9,585 bases of DNA from Hadesarchaea archaeon (GCA_030615805.1 JAUWYN010000030.1:1-9585); one strand, 5' to 3'. Shown: positions 1-6,805, numbered from the stretch's first letter. Notes: a model not told the origin generated them from the sequence alone. Numbers and translations are program-made.

Positions 1-772
1 CTAATCTTTCCCCCCGGTTGTCGATGATGATTGAACCTTTCGATCCGTACACCTCCATGTACATGTACCCGGACCACTCCGTCCATGAGGATTGGACGAA
101 CGCCATCCGCCCATCTCTGGTCCTGAACAGCCCCATCCCGTTATCCTCGACATCTATCGGCATCTGAAGCGTGTGCACGTAACCAAAACAGTCCGAGAAA
201 TCCCCCATGAACCAGCGGAAGAGGTCGAGGATGTGGGCCCCGTTGTCCAGCATGGTCCCCCCTCCAGCGATGTCCCGCTTCACGTTCCAAGCGTGCAGCA
301 CCTTCTTCCCGTCGTGGCCAATCCACCCCCGAATGAACAGAGGCCTGCCGATCGCCTTCTCATCGATCAGCTCCTTCGCCTTCTTTACGTTTGAGAAATA
401 TCGAAGGTTTGACCCGGTCTTCAGGAAGACCTTGTTTCGCTTCGCAGCATCAACCATCGCGCGCGCTTCCTTTGGGGTTCGCGCCAGCGGCTTCTCGCAG
501 ATAACGTGTTTTCCTGCCTCGAGGGCGGCAATCGTGATGGGGGTGTGGAATTTGTTGGGGGTAGCAACTATCACGCAATCCACATCATCCCTTTTCACGG
601 CTTCGCGATGATGGGTGTAAAATTTACATCCAATCTCCTGGGCCAAATTTGAAACACGTTTTTCGTCGACGTCTATCAGGCATGTAATTTTAGCGCCAAT
701 TTTCCTGAGCGCGTTTATCCTTCGTGAGCCAAACCCTCCGCAACCGACCACGGCGAAGCCGAGTTTCGACAT
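1..772 (-). CDS. Gfo/Idh/MocA family NAD(P)-dependent oxidoreductase, C-terminus beyond the window
   Basis: The frame is open from an ATG at 772 to the left edge, giving 257 visible residues. The N-terminus is a Rossmann fold with GCGGFG at residues 10-15 (G10, G12, G15). The family signature EKP is at 93-95, and the substrate-domain motif GGGTMLDNGAHILD at 170-183 carries D176, H180 and D183. These are standard for Gfo/Idh/MocA enzymes, which oxidise or reduce sugar hydroxyl/keto groups using nicotinamide cofactor. Family members are usually about 320-380 residues, so roughly the last quarter is missing. The start lies 4 nt after the stop of the upstream aminotransferase, so the two are almost certainly co-transcribed. 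That pairing is typical of nucleotide-sugar modification (for example WlbA with WlbE, where the oxidoreductase makes the keto-sugar for transamination), but the actual substrate cannot be read from sequence. Confidence 0.93.
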   Translation of the reverse strand, partial: MSKLGFAVVGCGGFGSRRINALRKIGAKITCLIDVDEKRVSNLAQEIGCKFYTHHREAVKRDDVDCVIVATPNKFHTPITIAALEAGKHVICEKPLARTPKEARAMVDAAKRNKVFLKTGSNLRYFSNVKKAKELIDEKAIGRPLFIRGWIGHDGKKVLHAWNVKRDIAGGGTMLDNGAHILDLFRWFMGDFSDCFGYVHTLQMPIDVEDNGMGLFRTRDGRMAFVQSSWTEWSGYMYMEVYGSKGSIIIDNRGERL

Positions 773-776
773 GAGG

Positions 777-1874
777 TCATCCCTTGGCTGACGCTATCGT
801 TTCGGCTATAAATCTTATTTGGTCCTTGGTGAGGGTGTTGCCCGATGGGAGGTTTATTCCCTTCCTACCGAGCTCCTCCGCGACCGGGTATTTTTCACCA
901 TTGTACTGCTTCGCGTAGACCGGCTGGGTGTGGATTGGATAGAAGGCTGACCTCGTGTCGATCCCCTTCTCCCTTAGGTACCCCATCAGCTTATCCCTAC
1001 CCATCCCAAAAGAGTCATCCACAAGCACTGTATACATCCAGTAGACGTTTTTTGCCCAGAGGGCCTCCGGAGGTAGTGTTATCCCACCAACATCCTTGAG
1101 CAGCGAGTTATACAATTCAGCGTTGCGCCTCCGGGTTTCCACCGACTCATCGATCAGGTCCATCTGAGCGACCCCTACGGCGGCCTGAAGGTTTGTCATG
1201 CGATAGTTGAAGCCGATATATCGATGGAGGAAGCGCTTTGGTTCGAATGCTTGGTCACGCAGAAGCCTCGCCATCTCCGCGATCTTTTCGTCGTTGGTTA
1301 CCACCATCCCACCCTCGCCGGTCGTTATGATTTTATTAGCATAGAAACTGAAGCAACCTGCGTCTCCTAGGGCACCGGCCCGCTTACCTTTGTACTCCGC
1401 CCCGTGCGCCTCAGCAGCGTCCTCGATCACGTAGAGATCGTGTTTTTTCGCGAGCTCTAAAATCGGGTCCATATCGCAGGGGTGGCCGTAGGTGTGCATG
1501 ACCATAATGGATTTGGTTTTTTTCGTGATTTTCTCCTCGATTTTAGCCGGATCAATGTTCCAAGTTTGAGGTTCAGAGTCGACTAGTACTGGCGTGGCAC
1601 CCGTGTAGGTGACGGAGTTGGCCGTTGCGATCATCGTGAAGGTCGGGACTATTACCTCATCACCGGGCTTCAACTCTATGCTGGCGAGGACCAGATGGAG
1701 AGCCGTAGTCCCGTTGCAGGTGGCTACTCCATACTTCGCGCCACAATACTCGCTGAACTTTTCTTCAAATTCAGTGATGTACTTTCCTTTCGAGGAAATC
1801 CAATTAGTCTTGATGCAGTCGATGACGTACCCCAGCTCCTTCTTGCCTAATTTTGGCTCACATACAGGGATCAT
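777..1874 (-). CDS. DegT/DnrJ/EryC1/StrS family PLP-dependent sugar aminotransferase
   Basis: This 365-residue protein transfers an amino group to a keto nucleotide-sugar. The PLP lysine is K181 in the motif FYANKIITTGEGG, and D152 in EDAAEAHG should hold the pyridine nitrogen. The glycine-rich GTTALH near 55-60 fits the phosphate-binding region. Overall wording, including IPVCEPKLG, NWISSKGKY and YGHPCDMD, is closest from memory to GDP-perosamine synthases (4-aminotransferases), but related enzymes act on dTDP- or UDP-sugars. I chose the ATG at 1874 because the family normally begins at MIPV and a GAGGTGG ribosome-binding site lies 9 nt upstream. An in-frame GTG at 1892 would add six residues and also has an upstream GAGGA, so it is not excluded. 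It is the first gene of a unit with the oxidoreductase at 772 and has a good promoter candidate. Confidence 0.93.
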   Translation of the reverse strand: MIPVCEPKLGKKELGYVIDCIKTNWISSKGKYITEFEEKFSEYCGAKYGVATCNGTTALHLVLASIELKPGDEVIVPTFTMIATANSVTYTGATPVLVDSEPQTWNIDPAKIEEKITKKTKSIMVMHTYGHPCDMDPILELAKKHDLYVIEDAAEAHGAEYKGKRAGALGDAGCFSFYANKIITTGEGGMVVTNDEKIAEMARLLRDQAFEPKRFLHRYIGFNYRMTNLQAAVGVAQMDLIDESVETRRRNAELYNSLLKDVGGITLPPEALWAKNVYWMYTVLVDDSFGMGRDKLMGYLREKGIDTRSAFYPIHTQPVYAKQYNGEKYPVAEELGRKGINLPSGNTLTKDQIRFIAETIASAKG

Positions 1875-1913
1875 CTTTTCAAGCCACCTCACTAGGTGTC
1901 CTCATTTAGTACT

Positions 1914-1932
1914 TCTTAAATTAACGTTTTCC
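1914..1932 (-). promoter_or_regulatory. Probable archaeal promoter (BRE plus TATA) for the aminotransferase-oxidoreductase unit
   Basis: Read on the minus strand, a purine-rich GGAAAACG (BRE-like, 1932-1925) is followed directly by TTAATTTAA (1924-1916), a TATA-like box. Its centre near 1920 predicts a transcript start near 1893, giving a leader of about 18 nt that holds the GAGGTGG site before the ATG at 1874. The position just after the tRNA 3' end suggests independent transcription from the tRNA. This is pattern matching, not proof. Confidence 0.5.
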
Positions 1933-1946
1933 GTCAGGGTATTGGA

Positions 1947-2040
1947 TGGCGGGCCCGCGGGGATTCGAACCCCGGATCTGCAGCTTAGAAGGCTTGCGGG
2001 TGTTGCCACTTGCCGCCTTATCCAGCTTGGCCACGGGCCC
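1947..2040 (-). tRNA. tRNA-Arg (anticodon UCU) with a 17-nt intron; CCA encoded
   Basis: The primary transcript is 94 nt and the spliced tRNA 77 nt. The acceptor stem GGGCCCG/CGGGCCC pairs perfectly and is followed by G73 and a genomically encoded CCA. T8, A14, G15, G18G19 and C48 are present. The D stem is GCC/GGC. The T arm is CGGGG-TTCGAAT-CCCCG. After removal of 1994-2010 the anticodon arm is GCAGC-CTTCTAA-GCTGC with five perfect pairs, T33, anticodon TCT at 1989-1987 and A37. The variable loop is AGATC. Without removing the intron no proper anticodon arm forms. The gene reads AGA (and possibly AGG) codons. It lies divergent from the phosphohexomutase with a TATA-like box 27 nt upstream of G1. 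Confidence 0.93.
1994..2010 (-). other. Non-canonical tRNA intron at position 29/30 with bulge-helix-bulge motif
   Basis: The intron is AGTGGCAACACCCGCAA. The precursor folds as a bulge-helix-bulge. Exon GCGG pairs with intron CCGC to make the 4-bp central helix, flanked by 3-nt bulges CAA (5' site) and AAG (3' site), and the intron interior closes as GTG-GCAA-CAC with a GNRA-type tetraloop. Cutting after the second base of each bulge, as archaeal splicing endonuclease does, removes exactly the 17 nt needed to restore the anticodon stem. The outer helix is imperfect (an exon G-C pair and then mismatch), as in relaxed motifs. A shift by one base (28/29) gives the same mature sequence. Confidence 0.85.
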
Positions 2041-2062
2041 ACGTTAAATTCGGCGTGCAACG

Positions 2063-2072
2063 ATTTAATACA
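2063..2072. promoter_or_regulatory. Shared TATA-like element between divergent tRNA-Arg and phosphohexomutase genes
   Basis: The only gap between these genes is 56 bp. ATTTAATACA in the plus direction (TGTATTAAAT in minus) is centred near 2067. That is about 27 nt upstream of the tRNA first base at 2040 and about 30 nt upstream of the ATG at 2097. An archaeal TATA box usually sits about 26 nt before the transcript start, so the tRNA would have almost no leader and the mutase mRNA only a few leader bases. No ribosome-binding site precedes the ATG, which fits a leaderless mRNA. Confidence 0.45.
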
Positions 2073-2096
2073 TCCGGCCTAAATTAACCCGGTATC

Positions 2097-3458
2097 ATGC
2101 CAAAATTATTCGGGACTTTCGGGGTTCGGGGGCTGGTAAATAAGGAGGTAACCCCCAAGCTTGCGTTTGACCTCGGCCTAGCCTTGGCGACGCACTTGAA
2201 AGGTAAGGGAAAAGTCGCGGTGGGTTACGACAACCGCACCTCAAGCGAGATGTTAGAGCAGGCCATCATTGCAGGACTTACAGCAGGGGGGTGCGACGCG
2301 ATCAGGCTGGGCCTGACACCCACGCCAGTGCTCTCATTCGCAATCCGTCATTTCTCGTGCGACGGGGGCATCATCATCACGGCATCGCATAACCCCCCCG
2401 AGTACAACGGGATCAAGTTCTGGGACCGAGAGGGTGCGGGATTCGAACGCAGGCGCGAGCGAGAAATCGAGTGCATTGTGGCGAGGGGGGGCAAGCGAGT
2501 GGACTGGCGGCGCATAGGGCGTGTGAGTGAGGTCGATGCGCTAAACTCCTATATCGGAGCCATCCTCAAACGCGTTCCAAAACTCAAGCGAAAGTTAAAG
2601 GTAGTAATCGACTGCGCAAATGCAGCGGGGAGCGTGGTGACCCCTCGCCTGCTCCGTGAGCTGGGATGCGAGGTGGTATCGATGAATTGCCAGCTCGACG
2701 GCACTTTCCCCGGGCGCCCTCTCGAGCCGGTGCCTGAAAACTTGGGGGAGCTCACTCGAACCGTGGTGGCATGCAGGGCTGACTTGGGAATAGCCCAAGA
2801 TGGTGACGCCGACCGGACGCTTGTGGTGGACGAGCGGGGTGAAATCCTCAGTGGTGACCGAGTGTTTGCGCTCGCTGCGCTGCATTACCTGCGCGGACAG
2901 AGGCGACCCCGCATCGTGACCACGGTAGCGACGAGCTCGGTGCTCGACGATGTCGCGGCAAAACTCGGGGGCAGGGTCTTCCGCACCAAGGTGGGCGAGC
3001 CAGAAATCGTGGGAGAGTTTCGAAAACGAGGGGGCGAGATAGGTGGCGAGGAGAATGGTGGGGTGCTGTTCTTCGACTGGCTGCCCTGCCGCGACGGGAT
3101 GATGACGGCGGTAAAGTTCTTGGAGGCCCTAGACTCCAGTGGGATGAAGGTTTCTGAGCTCGACGCGACGCTACCTCGTTATCACCAAGTTAAACAACGG
3201 GCGAGGTGTCCGGACGAGCTCAAGCCCAAGGTGCTCAAGGTGCTCGCCAATCGTTTTTCCAGATACAAGCCCGACACCAAGGATGGGGTTCGGGTGAGGT
3301 TCGACGACGGCTGGCTCCTGCTCCGGCCATCCGGGACCGAGCCCATCTTCCGGTGCTTCGCCGAGGCGCGGAGCGAGAAGCGGGCGAAGGAGCTGGCGAA
3401 GCTCGGGCTGCGCGAGCTGAAATCTTGTATAAGGACAAGAAAACGCTCCAGCCGGTGA
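2097..3458 (+). CDS. glmM: Phosphohexomutase (phosphoglucosamine/phosphomannomutase family)
   Basis: The 453-residue protein has all four signatures of the alpha-D-phosphohexomutase superfamily, in order. TASHNP at 95-100 carries the phosphorylated serine S97. DGDADR at 235-240 binds Mg2+. GEENGG at 317-322 contacts the sugar. RPSGTEP at 410-416 binds phosphate. Length matches archaeal members (about 450). It moves phosphate between C6 and C1 of glucosamine, mannose or glucose through a bisphosphate intermediate. Archaeal paralogues are often labelled GlmM or ManB interchangeably, so the symbol is tentative. Next to a rhamnosyltransferase-like gene and facing an rml operon, a phosphoglucomutase role feeding glucose-1-phosphate to RmlA is an attractive inference. 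The sequence starts with FGTFGVRG, typical for the archaeal subgroup. The stop codon is part of the ribosome-binding site of the following gene. Confidence 0.93.
   Translation: MPKLFGTFGVRGLVNKEVTPKLAFDLGLALATHLKGKGKVAVGYDNRTSSEMLEQAIIAGLTAGGCDAIRLGLTPTPVLSFAIRHFSCDGGIIITASHNPPEYNGIKFWDREGAGFERRREREIECIVARGGKRVDWRRIGRVSEVDALNSYIGAILKRVPKLKRKLKVVIDCANAAGSVVTPRLLRELGCEVVSMNCQLDGTFPGRPLEPVPENLGELTRTVVACRADLGIAQDGDADRTLVVDERGEILSGDRVFALAALHYLRGQRRPRIVTTVATSSVLDDVAAKLGGRVFRTKVGEPEIVGEFRKRGGEIGGEENGGVLFFDWLPCRDGMMTAVKFLEALDSSGMKVSELDATLPRYHQVKQRARCPDELKPKVLKVLANRFSRYKPDTKDGVRVRFDDGWLLLRPSGTEPIFRCFAEARSEKRAKELAKLGLRELKSCIRTRKRSSR
3454..3458 (+). promoter_or_regulatory. Ribosome-binding site GGTGA fixing the glycosyltransferase start
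   Basis: GGTGA lies 5 nt before the ATG at 3464 and includes the TGA stop of the phosphohexomutase. It matches the archaeal 16S anti-Shine-Dalgarno pattern (GGTGATC). This supports translational coupling and rules against the much longer open frame that reaches back to 3206 inside the mutase gene. Confidence 0.7.
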
Positions 3459-3463
3459 GCCAG

Positions 3464-4486
3464 ATGAGCCCAACCAAACCGCACGTGTCGGTAATCATCG
3501 TCAACTGGAACGGCGAGCGTTTTTTGAAACCGTGCTTGGACTCGCTCTTTCGCCAGCACTACAAATCCTTCGATGTTTACATGATTGACAACGCTTCCAC
3601 AGATGGGTCTGTGAAATTTGTCGAGAAAAGATACGCGAGCAAGGTGAAATCTGGAAAGCTGAAGTTGGTCCGCAACGACAAGAACTATGGATTCGCCGAG
3701 GGGAATAACATCGGGATCCGCCGGGCGTTAGAAAATCCGCGAGTCAAATACATTGCAACGTTGAATGCCGACACCGTCGTGGACGAGGAGTGGCTGGGAA
3801 AACTGGTGCTTGCGGCGGAACGCGATGGAAAAATCGGCATGTGTCAGGGCAAGATCCTCCTAATGGATAAAAAGAGAATTGATTCGACCGGGCTGCTGTT
3901 TTACCGGAGTGCAACTTGGTGGGATCGAGGCGAGGACGAGAAAGATGCACGCCAATATGATTCCAAGAGGAAAATTTTCGGAGTCTGCGCCGCTGCCGCA
4001 CTGTACAAGCGCAAAATGCTGGAGGACACGGCGGTCGGTGGCGAGTTCTTCGACAGCGGCTTCTTCGGCTACTGTGAAGACATCGACCTCTCAGTGAGGG
4101 GTAGGCTGCGCGGCTGGTGGGCGGTCTACGAGCCGGGCGCAATCGTGTACCACCACAGGGGAGGAACTACCGGACCCGAGACGAAGTTCCAAGTTTACCA
4201 CGCGCAGAGAAACAACTTGATGTTCATCTTCAAGGTGTTGCCGTCGAGCTTCATAACAAAAAACCTCCCTCTGATATGCCTCTCTCAGCTTGGAGGGATC
4301 GTGGTCTATGCTCGCAGGCGCCGGCTTCTGGTTTTCCTGAAGGCCAAGCTGGGCGCGGTGCGGAGGTTGGGGAAGATGCTGTCCAAACGAAAGAAAATCT
4401 TCAAAAAAGGCACCAAAATCGATCTTAACAAAGCAGTTGAAAAAGCCCTTTTGCCTCCCGTCAGCGCTGCGCCATCATTATCCTAA
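3464..4486 (+). CDS. Family 2 glycosyltransferase, WbbL-like (probable rhamnosyltransferase)
   Basis: The 340-residue enzyme begins MSPTKPHVSVIIVNWNGE, the usual GT-A start with the beta strand and the NWNG loop. MIDNASTDGS at 40-49 and NYGFAEGNN at 74-82 are nucleotide-binding landmarks, and NADT at 101-104 stands in for the DxD metal site. EDIDLS at 205-210 holds the likely catalytic acid region, followed by GW and YHHRGGT at 229-235. This set is characteristic of the WbbL/RfbF group, many of which transfer rhamnose from dTDP-L-rhamnose. A semi-hydrophobic stretch near 262-283 followed by a very basic tail (284-318) may attach it to the inner face of the membrane. Donor specificity is inferred from the neighbouring rml genes. 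It shares its transcript with the phosphohexomutase, and its last 26 bp overlap the end of rmlD on the other strand. Confidence 0.9.
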   Translation: MSPTKPHVSVIIVNWNGERFLKPCLDSLFRQHYKSFDVYMIDNASTDGSVKFVEKRYASKVKSGKLKLVRNDKNYGFAEGNNIGIRRALENPRVKYIATLNADTVVDEEWLGKLVLAAERDGKIGMCQGKILLMDKKRIDSTGLLFYRSATWWDRGEDEKDARQYDSKRKIFGVCAAAALYKRKMLEDTAVGGEFFDSGFFGYCEDIDLSVRGRLRGWWAVYEPGAIVYHHRGGTTGPETKFQVYHAQRNNLMFIFKVLPSSFITKNLPLICLSQLGGIVVYARRRRLLVFLKAKLGAVRRLGKMLSKRKKIFKKGTKIDLNKAVEKALLPPVSAAPSLS

Positions 4487-5333
4487 GCGCTTCTGAGACC
4501 TCAAGCGGTTTTGACTTCAGCAGCTCCGCGCACCGGGAGACATCGAGGGAAGAGTCCTTAGGCCGTTTCGCAGCCCAGGTCATCTCGTCCATTTTAGCTT
4601 GCTTGATGAGTTTGGGGTCGTGGCCGAAGATTTTCGCGAGCTCGACCGCAAAATCGTATCTGGCGATCCGCGATGCCCCCGCGGTGTGTAACACCCCTGT
4701 GAGCCTTCTTCCCGAGATTTCCAACAACATTTCCGCCAAGTTTGTGTTTAGGGTAGGCGAGACGTACTGGTCCATCAAGACCTTGACCTGCACCCCCTCA
4801 GACAAGCTGTTTATGAGCCACGTCGCAAAGTTTTTCTTGGTCCCTCCCCAGCCGTAGATGACACTCGCTCGGGCGATGCACCACCCCTTCGATCTCGTCC
4901 GAACATATTTCTCGCCCTCTAGCTTCGTGTATCCATAGTAGCTTATCGGGTTGGGCTCGTCATCCTCTCTGCAAAGTCCCTTCTTCCCATCGAAGATGTA
5001 ATCCGTCGAGACGTAGGTCAGGTGCGCACCAATTTCGTCCACGGCAAGCGCAATCTGTTTCGTGGCCTCCGCATTTACCTTTAAAGCCAACTCTTGGTTA
5101 GTCTCGCAGCCGTCCACGTCCGTGTAGGCGGCGGTATGAACGATCACATCGGGTTTCAATTTGATGATGGTTTGTTTGATGGATTCCAGTTCGACCAAGT
5201 CGAGCTTTATCGGTTTCCCACCAGCCGGGGGCTTGGCCCTGTAGGTTGCGAGAACTTCGTGCCCCGCGTCGAGCGCAAGTTTCACCACCTGATGGCCCAG
5301 CAGACCTGTGGACCCCGTGACCAAAATTTTCAA
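4461..5333 (-). CDS. rmlD: dTDP-4-dehydrorhamnose reductase
   Basis: RmlD reduces dTDP-4-keto-L-rhamnose to dTDP-L-rhamnose with NAD(P)H, the last step of the pathway. The 290-residue protein matches the family length. It shows GSTGLLG at 7-13 (G7, G10, G13), AAYTDVDGCE at 68-77, STDYIFDG at 109-116 with T110 and D111, and Y133xxxK137 within SYYGYTK. The start is a TTG one base after the rmlB stop, preceded by GGTGG (5342-5338) at 4 nt spacing; MKILVTG is the expected family N-terminus, so this non-ATG start is well supported. It is the last gene of the minus-strand operon and runs into the 3' end of the glycosyltransferase. SDR-extended relatives with other nucleotide sugars exist, but the gene order makes RmlD the best reading. 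Confidence 0.93.
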   Translation of the reverse strand: MKILVTGSTGLLGHQVVKLALDAGHEVLATYRAKPPAGGKPIKLDLVELESIKQTIIKLKPDVIVHTAAYTDVDGCETNQELALKVNAEATKQIALAVDEIGAHLTYVSTDYIFDGKKGLCREDDEPNPISYYGYTKLEGEKYVRTRSKGWCIARASVIYGWGGTKKNFATWLINSLSEGVQVKVLMDQYVSPTLNTNLAEMLLEISGRRLTGVLHTAGASRIARYDFAVELAKIFGHDPKLIKQAKMDEMTWAAKRPKDSSLDVSRCAELLKSKPLEVSEALRIMMAQR

Positions 5334-5334
5334 C

Positions 5335-6330
5335 TTACCACCGGAGTTCCCAAGGGGTTGGGTGCAACACTTTTTTCGTGGCTATCGGCTTCCACCACCA
5401 TCGGTTTTGCGTGTACCACTTGATGGTCTGCTCCAGTGCCGCCCGAAAACCGTGGCGGGGTTTCCAACCGAGTCTCTCGAGCTTGGAGGAGTCTAGGCTG
5501 TACCGGAAGTCGTGCCCCGGCCGATCCCTCACAAAAGTTATGATGTCCTCGCTCTTTCCCATCAACCTCAGGATTCGCTTCACCACCTCCAAGTTCTCAA
5601 GTTCGTTTCCCGTCGAGATGTTGTAGATTTCCCCCTGCCTGCCCTTCCTTAATAGCAGATCGACTGCCTCGCAGTGGTCCATAACGTAAATCCAGTCCCT
5701 GATGTTTTTTCCTGTACCGTAGACTGGGACCGGCAAGTTTGATAGGGCCCGGAGAACGGTCTTCGGTATGAATTTTTCCGGGTGTTGGTAGGGGCCGAAA
5801 TTGTTCGTGCACCGGGTCACTAGCGCATCCAAGCCGTAGGTCCTGCAGTAGGCCAGGACCAGCATGTCGGCTGCGGCCTTCGATGCGGAGTAGGGGCTGG
5901 ATGGATTAGTGGGATCGCTTTCCTTGAAGGAGCCTTTCGCTATCGCTCCATACACCTCATCGGTCGAAATGTGGACGAACTTCACACCCTTGCTTCGGCG
6001 GGCCTGCTCTAGTAAGTTGAAAGTACCGATCGTGTTGCTCTTGAGGAAGGGTTGAGGGTTTGAGATGCTTCGGTCCACGTGGGTTTCAGCGGCGAAGTTC
6101 ACCAGCACGTCGACATCTCTCATAAGCCTCGAGACGAGTTTTGGGTGAGCGATGTCACCCTTCACGAATTTGTACCTTCGGTCCTTCTCAATGTCATTTA
6201 AGTTAGCCGGGTTCGACCCGATTGACATGTTGTCTAGGTTCACCACCCTTGCGTCCCTGTTGGTTGATAGGATGTAGCGTACGAAGTTGCTACCTATGAA
6301 ACCCAGCCCACCTGTGATCAAAAACCTCAT
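5335..6330 (-). CDS. rmlB: dTDP-glucose 4,6-dehydratase
   Basis: RmlB converts dTDP-glucose to dTDP-4-keto-6-deoxy-glucose using bound NAD+. The 331-residue protein has the Rossmann motif GGLGFIG at 7-13, AETHVDRS at 81-88, STDEVYG at 122-128 with the catalytic D124-E125 pair typical of 4,6-dehydratases, and Y147xxxK151 in YSASK. Downstream, TNNFGPYQHPEKFIPK and RDWIYV fit the nucleotide-sugar binding domain. I use the ATG at 6330 because MRFLITGG is the family start and GAGGG lies 4 nt upstream. A longer open frame extends to 6450 within rmlC but reads as the wrong frame of that gene. The gap to the rmlC stop is 7 nt. Confidence 0.95.
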   Translation of the reverse strand: MRFLITGGLGFIGSNFVRYILSTNRDARVVNLDNMSIGSNPANLNDIEKDRRYKFVKGDIAHPKLVSRLMRDVDVLVNFAAETHVDRSISNPQPFLKSNTIGTFNLLEQARRSKGVKFVHISTDEVYGAIAKGSFKESDPTNPSSPYSASKAAADMLVLAYCRTYGLDALVTRCTNNFGPYQHPEKFIPKTVLRALSNLPVPVYGTGKNIRDWIYVMDHCEAVDLLLRKGRQGEIYNISTGNELENLEVVKRILRLMGKSEDIITFVRDRPGHDFRYSLDSSKLERLGWKPRHGFRAALEQTIKWYTQNRWWWKPIATKKVLHPTPWELRW

Positions 6331-6337
6331 GCTGCCC

Positions 6338-6805
6338 TCAACCGTGTTTGAGTCCTGGCGTGAGTTTCCAGTCGTATGGGATTTCCTTTGTGTCAGGGGG
6401 GAGCCGATATTCGTCGGGTTCCTTGTGGTTGTAGAGCTCGGTGGGTACATTCACGACCATCGCCATCTCGCCGCCCGATGCCTCGAATCCATGCCAGACA
6501 CCCGGGGGGATTTTCACTAGCATGGGATTTTTATCCCCCATGGTAAACTCATTTATCTCCCCCTTGGTCTTGGAGCCCTCCCTGCCGTCGTAGAGGACGA
6601 GTTTGGCTTGCCCCTTCACGCACGCTAGGTTGTCTGCCTGTTTTTTGTGCATGTGCCACGCTTTCACAACCTTGGGGTGAGCAGTGGTGACGTACGCCTG
6701 TCCGAATTTCTCAAAAAGTTCCCAATCGCTCCTCAGTATCTCTATAAGCCAGCCGCGCTCATCCGAAATCAACCTCAGGTTCTTGGTCACGACCCCATCG
6801 ATCAC
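6338..6805 (-). CDS. rmlC: dTDP-4-dehydrorhamnose 3,5-epimerase family cupin (RmlC-like)
   Basis: This single-domain cupin is about 155 residues, a little short for RmlC (about 180). By position between rmlA and rmlB it should epimerise dTDP-4-keto-6-deoxyglucose at C3 and C5. Visible motifs are DERGWLIEILRSD (15-27), the core VVKAWHMHKKQADN with H51 and H53, IPPGVWHGFEA at 99-109, and PDEYRLPPDT near 130-139. H51 probably corresponds to the catalytic histidine, although the classical RGLHYQ wording is replaced by KAWHMH. GTG at 6805 is preferred: the family starts MIxGVV, and GGGGTGG (6817-6811) sits 5 nt upstream. A GTG at 6814 would add three residues. The gap to rmlA is small (15 nt). The divergence leaves some doubt about the exact stereochemistry. 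Confidence 0.85.
   Translation of the reverse strand: MIDGVVTKNLRLISDERGWLIEILRSDWELFEKFGQAYVTTAHPKVVKAWHMHKKQADNLACVKGQAKLVLYDGREGSKTKGEINEFTMGDKNPMLVKIPPGVWHGFEASGGEMAMVVNVPTELYNHKEPDEYRLPPDTKEIPYDWKLTPGLKHG

Noticed and set aside
92..611. Plus-strand open frames opposite the Gfo/Idh gene
   Set aside because: They are antisense shadows; the minus strand is open throughout with the expected motifs.
1609..2082. Plus-strand 157-residue open frame running through the tRNA
   Set aside because: It spans the antisense of the aminotransferase and the whole tRNA gene, so it is a composition artefact. The phrase resembling GPAGIRTPDLQLRR is a well-known spurious translation of tRNA antisense sequence.
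1893..2096. Genomic island insertion at the tRNA-Arg 3' end
   Set aside because: Surface-sugar genes lie next to the tRNA, but no integrase, no direct repeat of the tRNA 3' end and no other mobile signature is visible.
3206..3463. N-terminal extension of the glycosyltransferase open frame back into the phosphohexomutase
   Set aside because: The extension overlaps the well-supported mutase, has low-complexity arginine/alanine-rich wording and no family similarity; GGTGA before ATG 3464 fixes the start.
6331..6450. 40-residue N-terminal extension of RmlB
   Set aside because: It lies in the coding end of rmlC in another frame, and the Rossmann fold begins directly at MRFLITGG.
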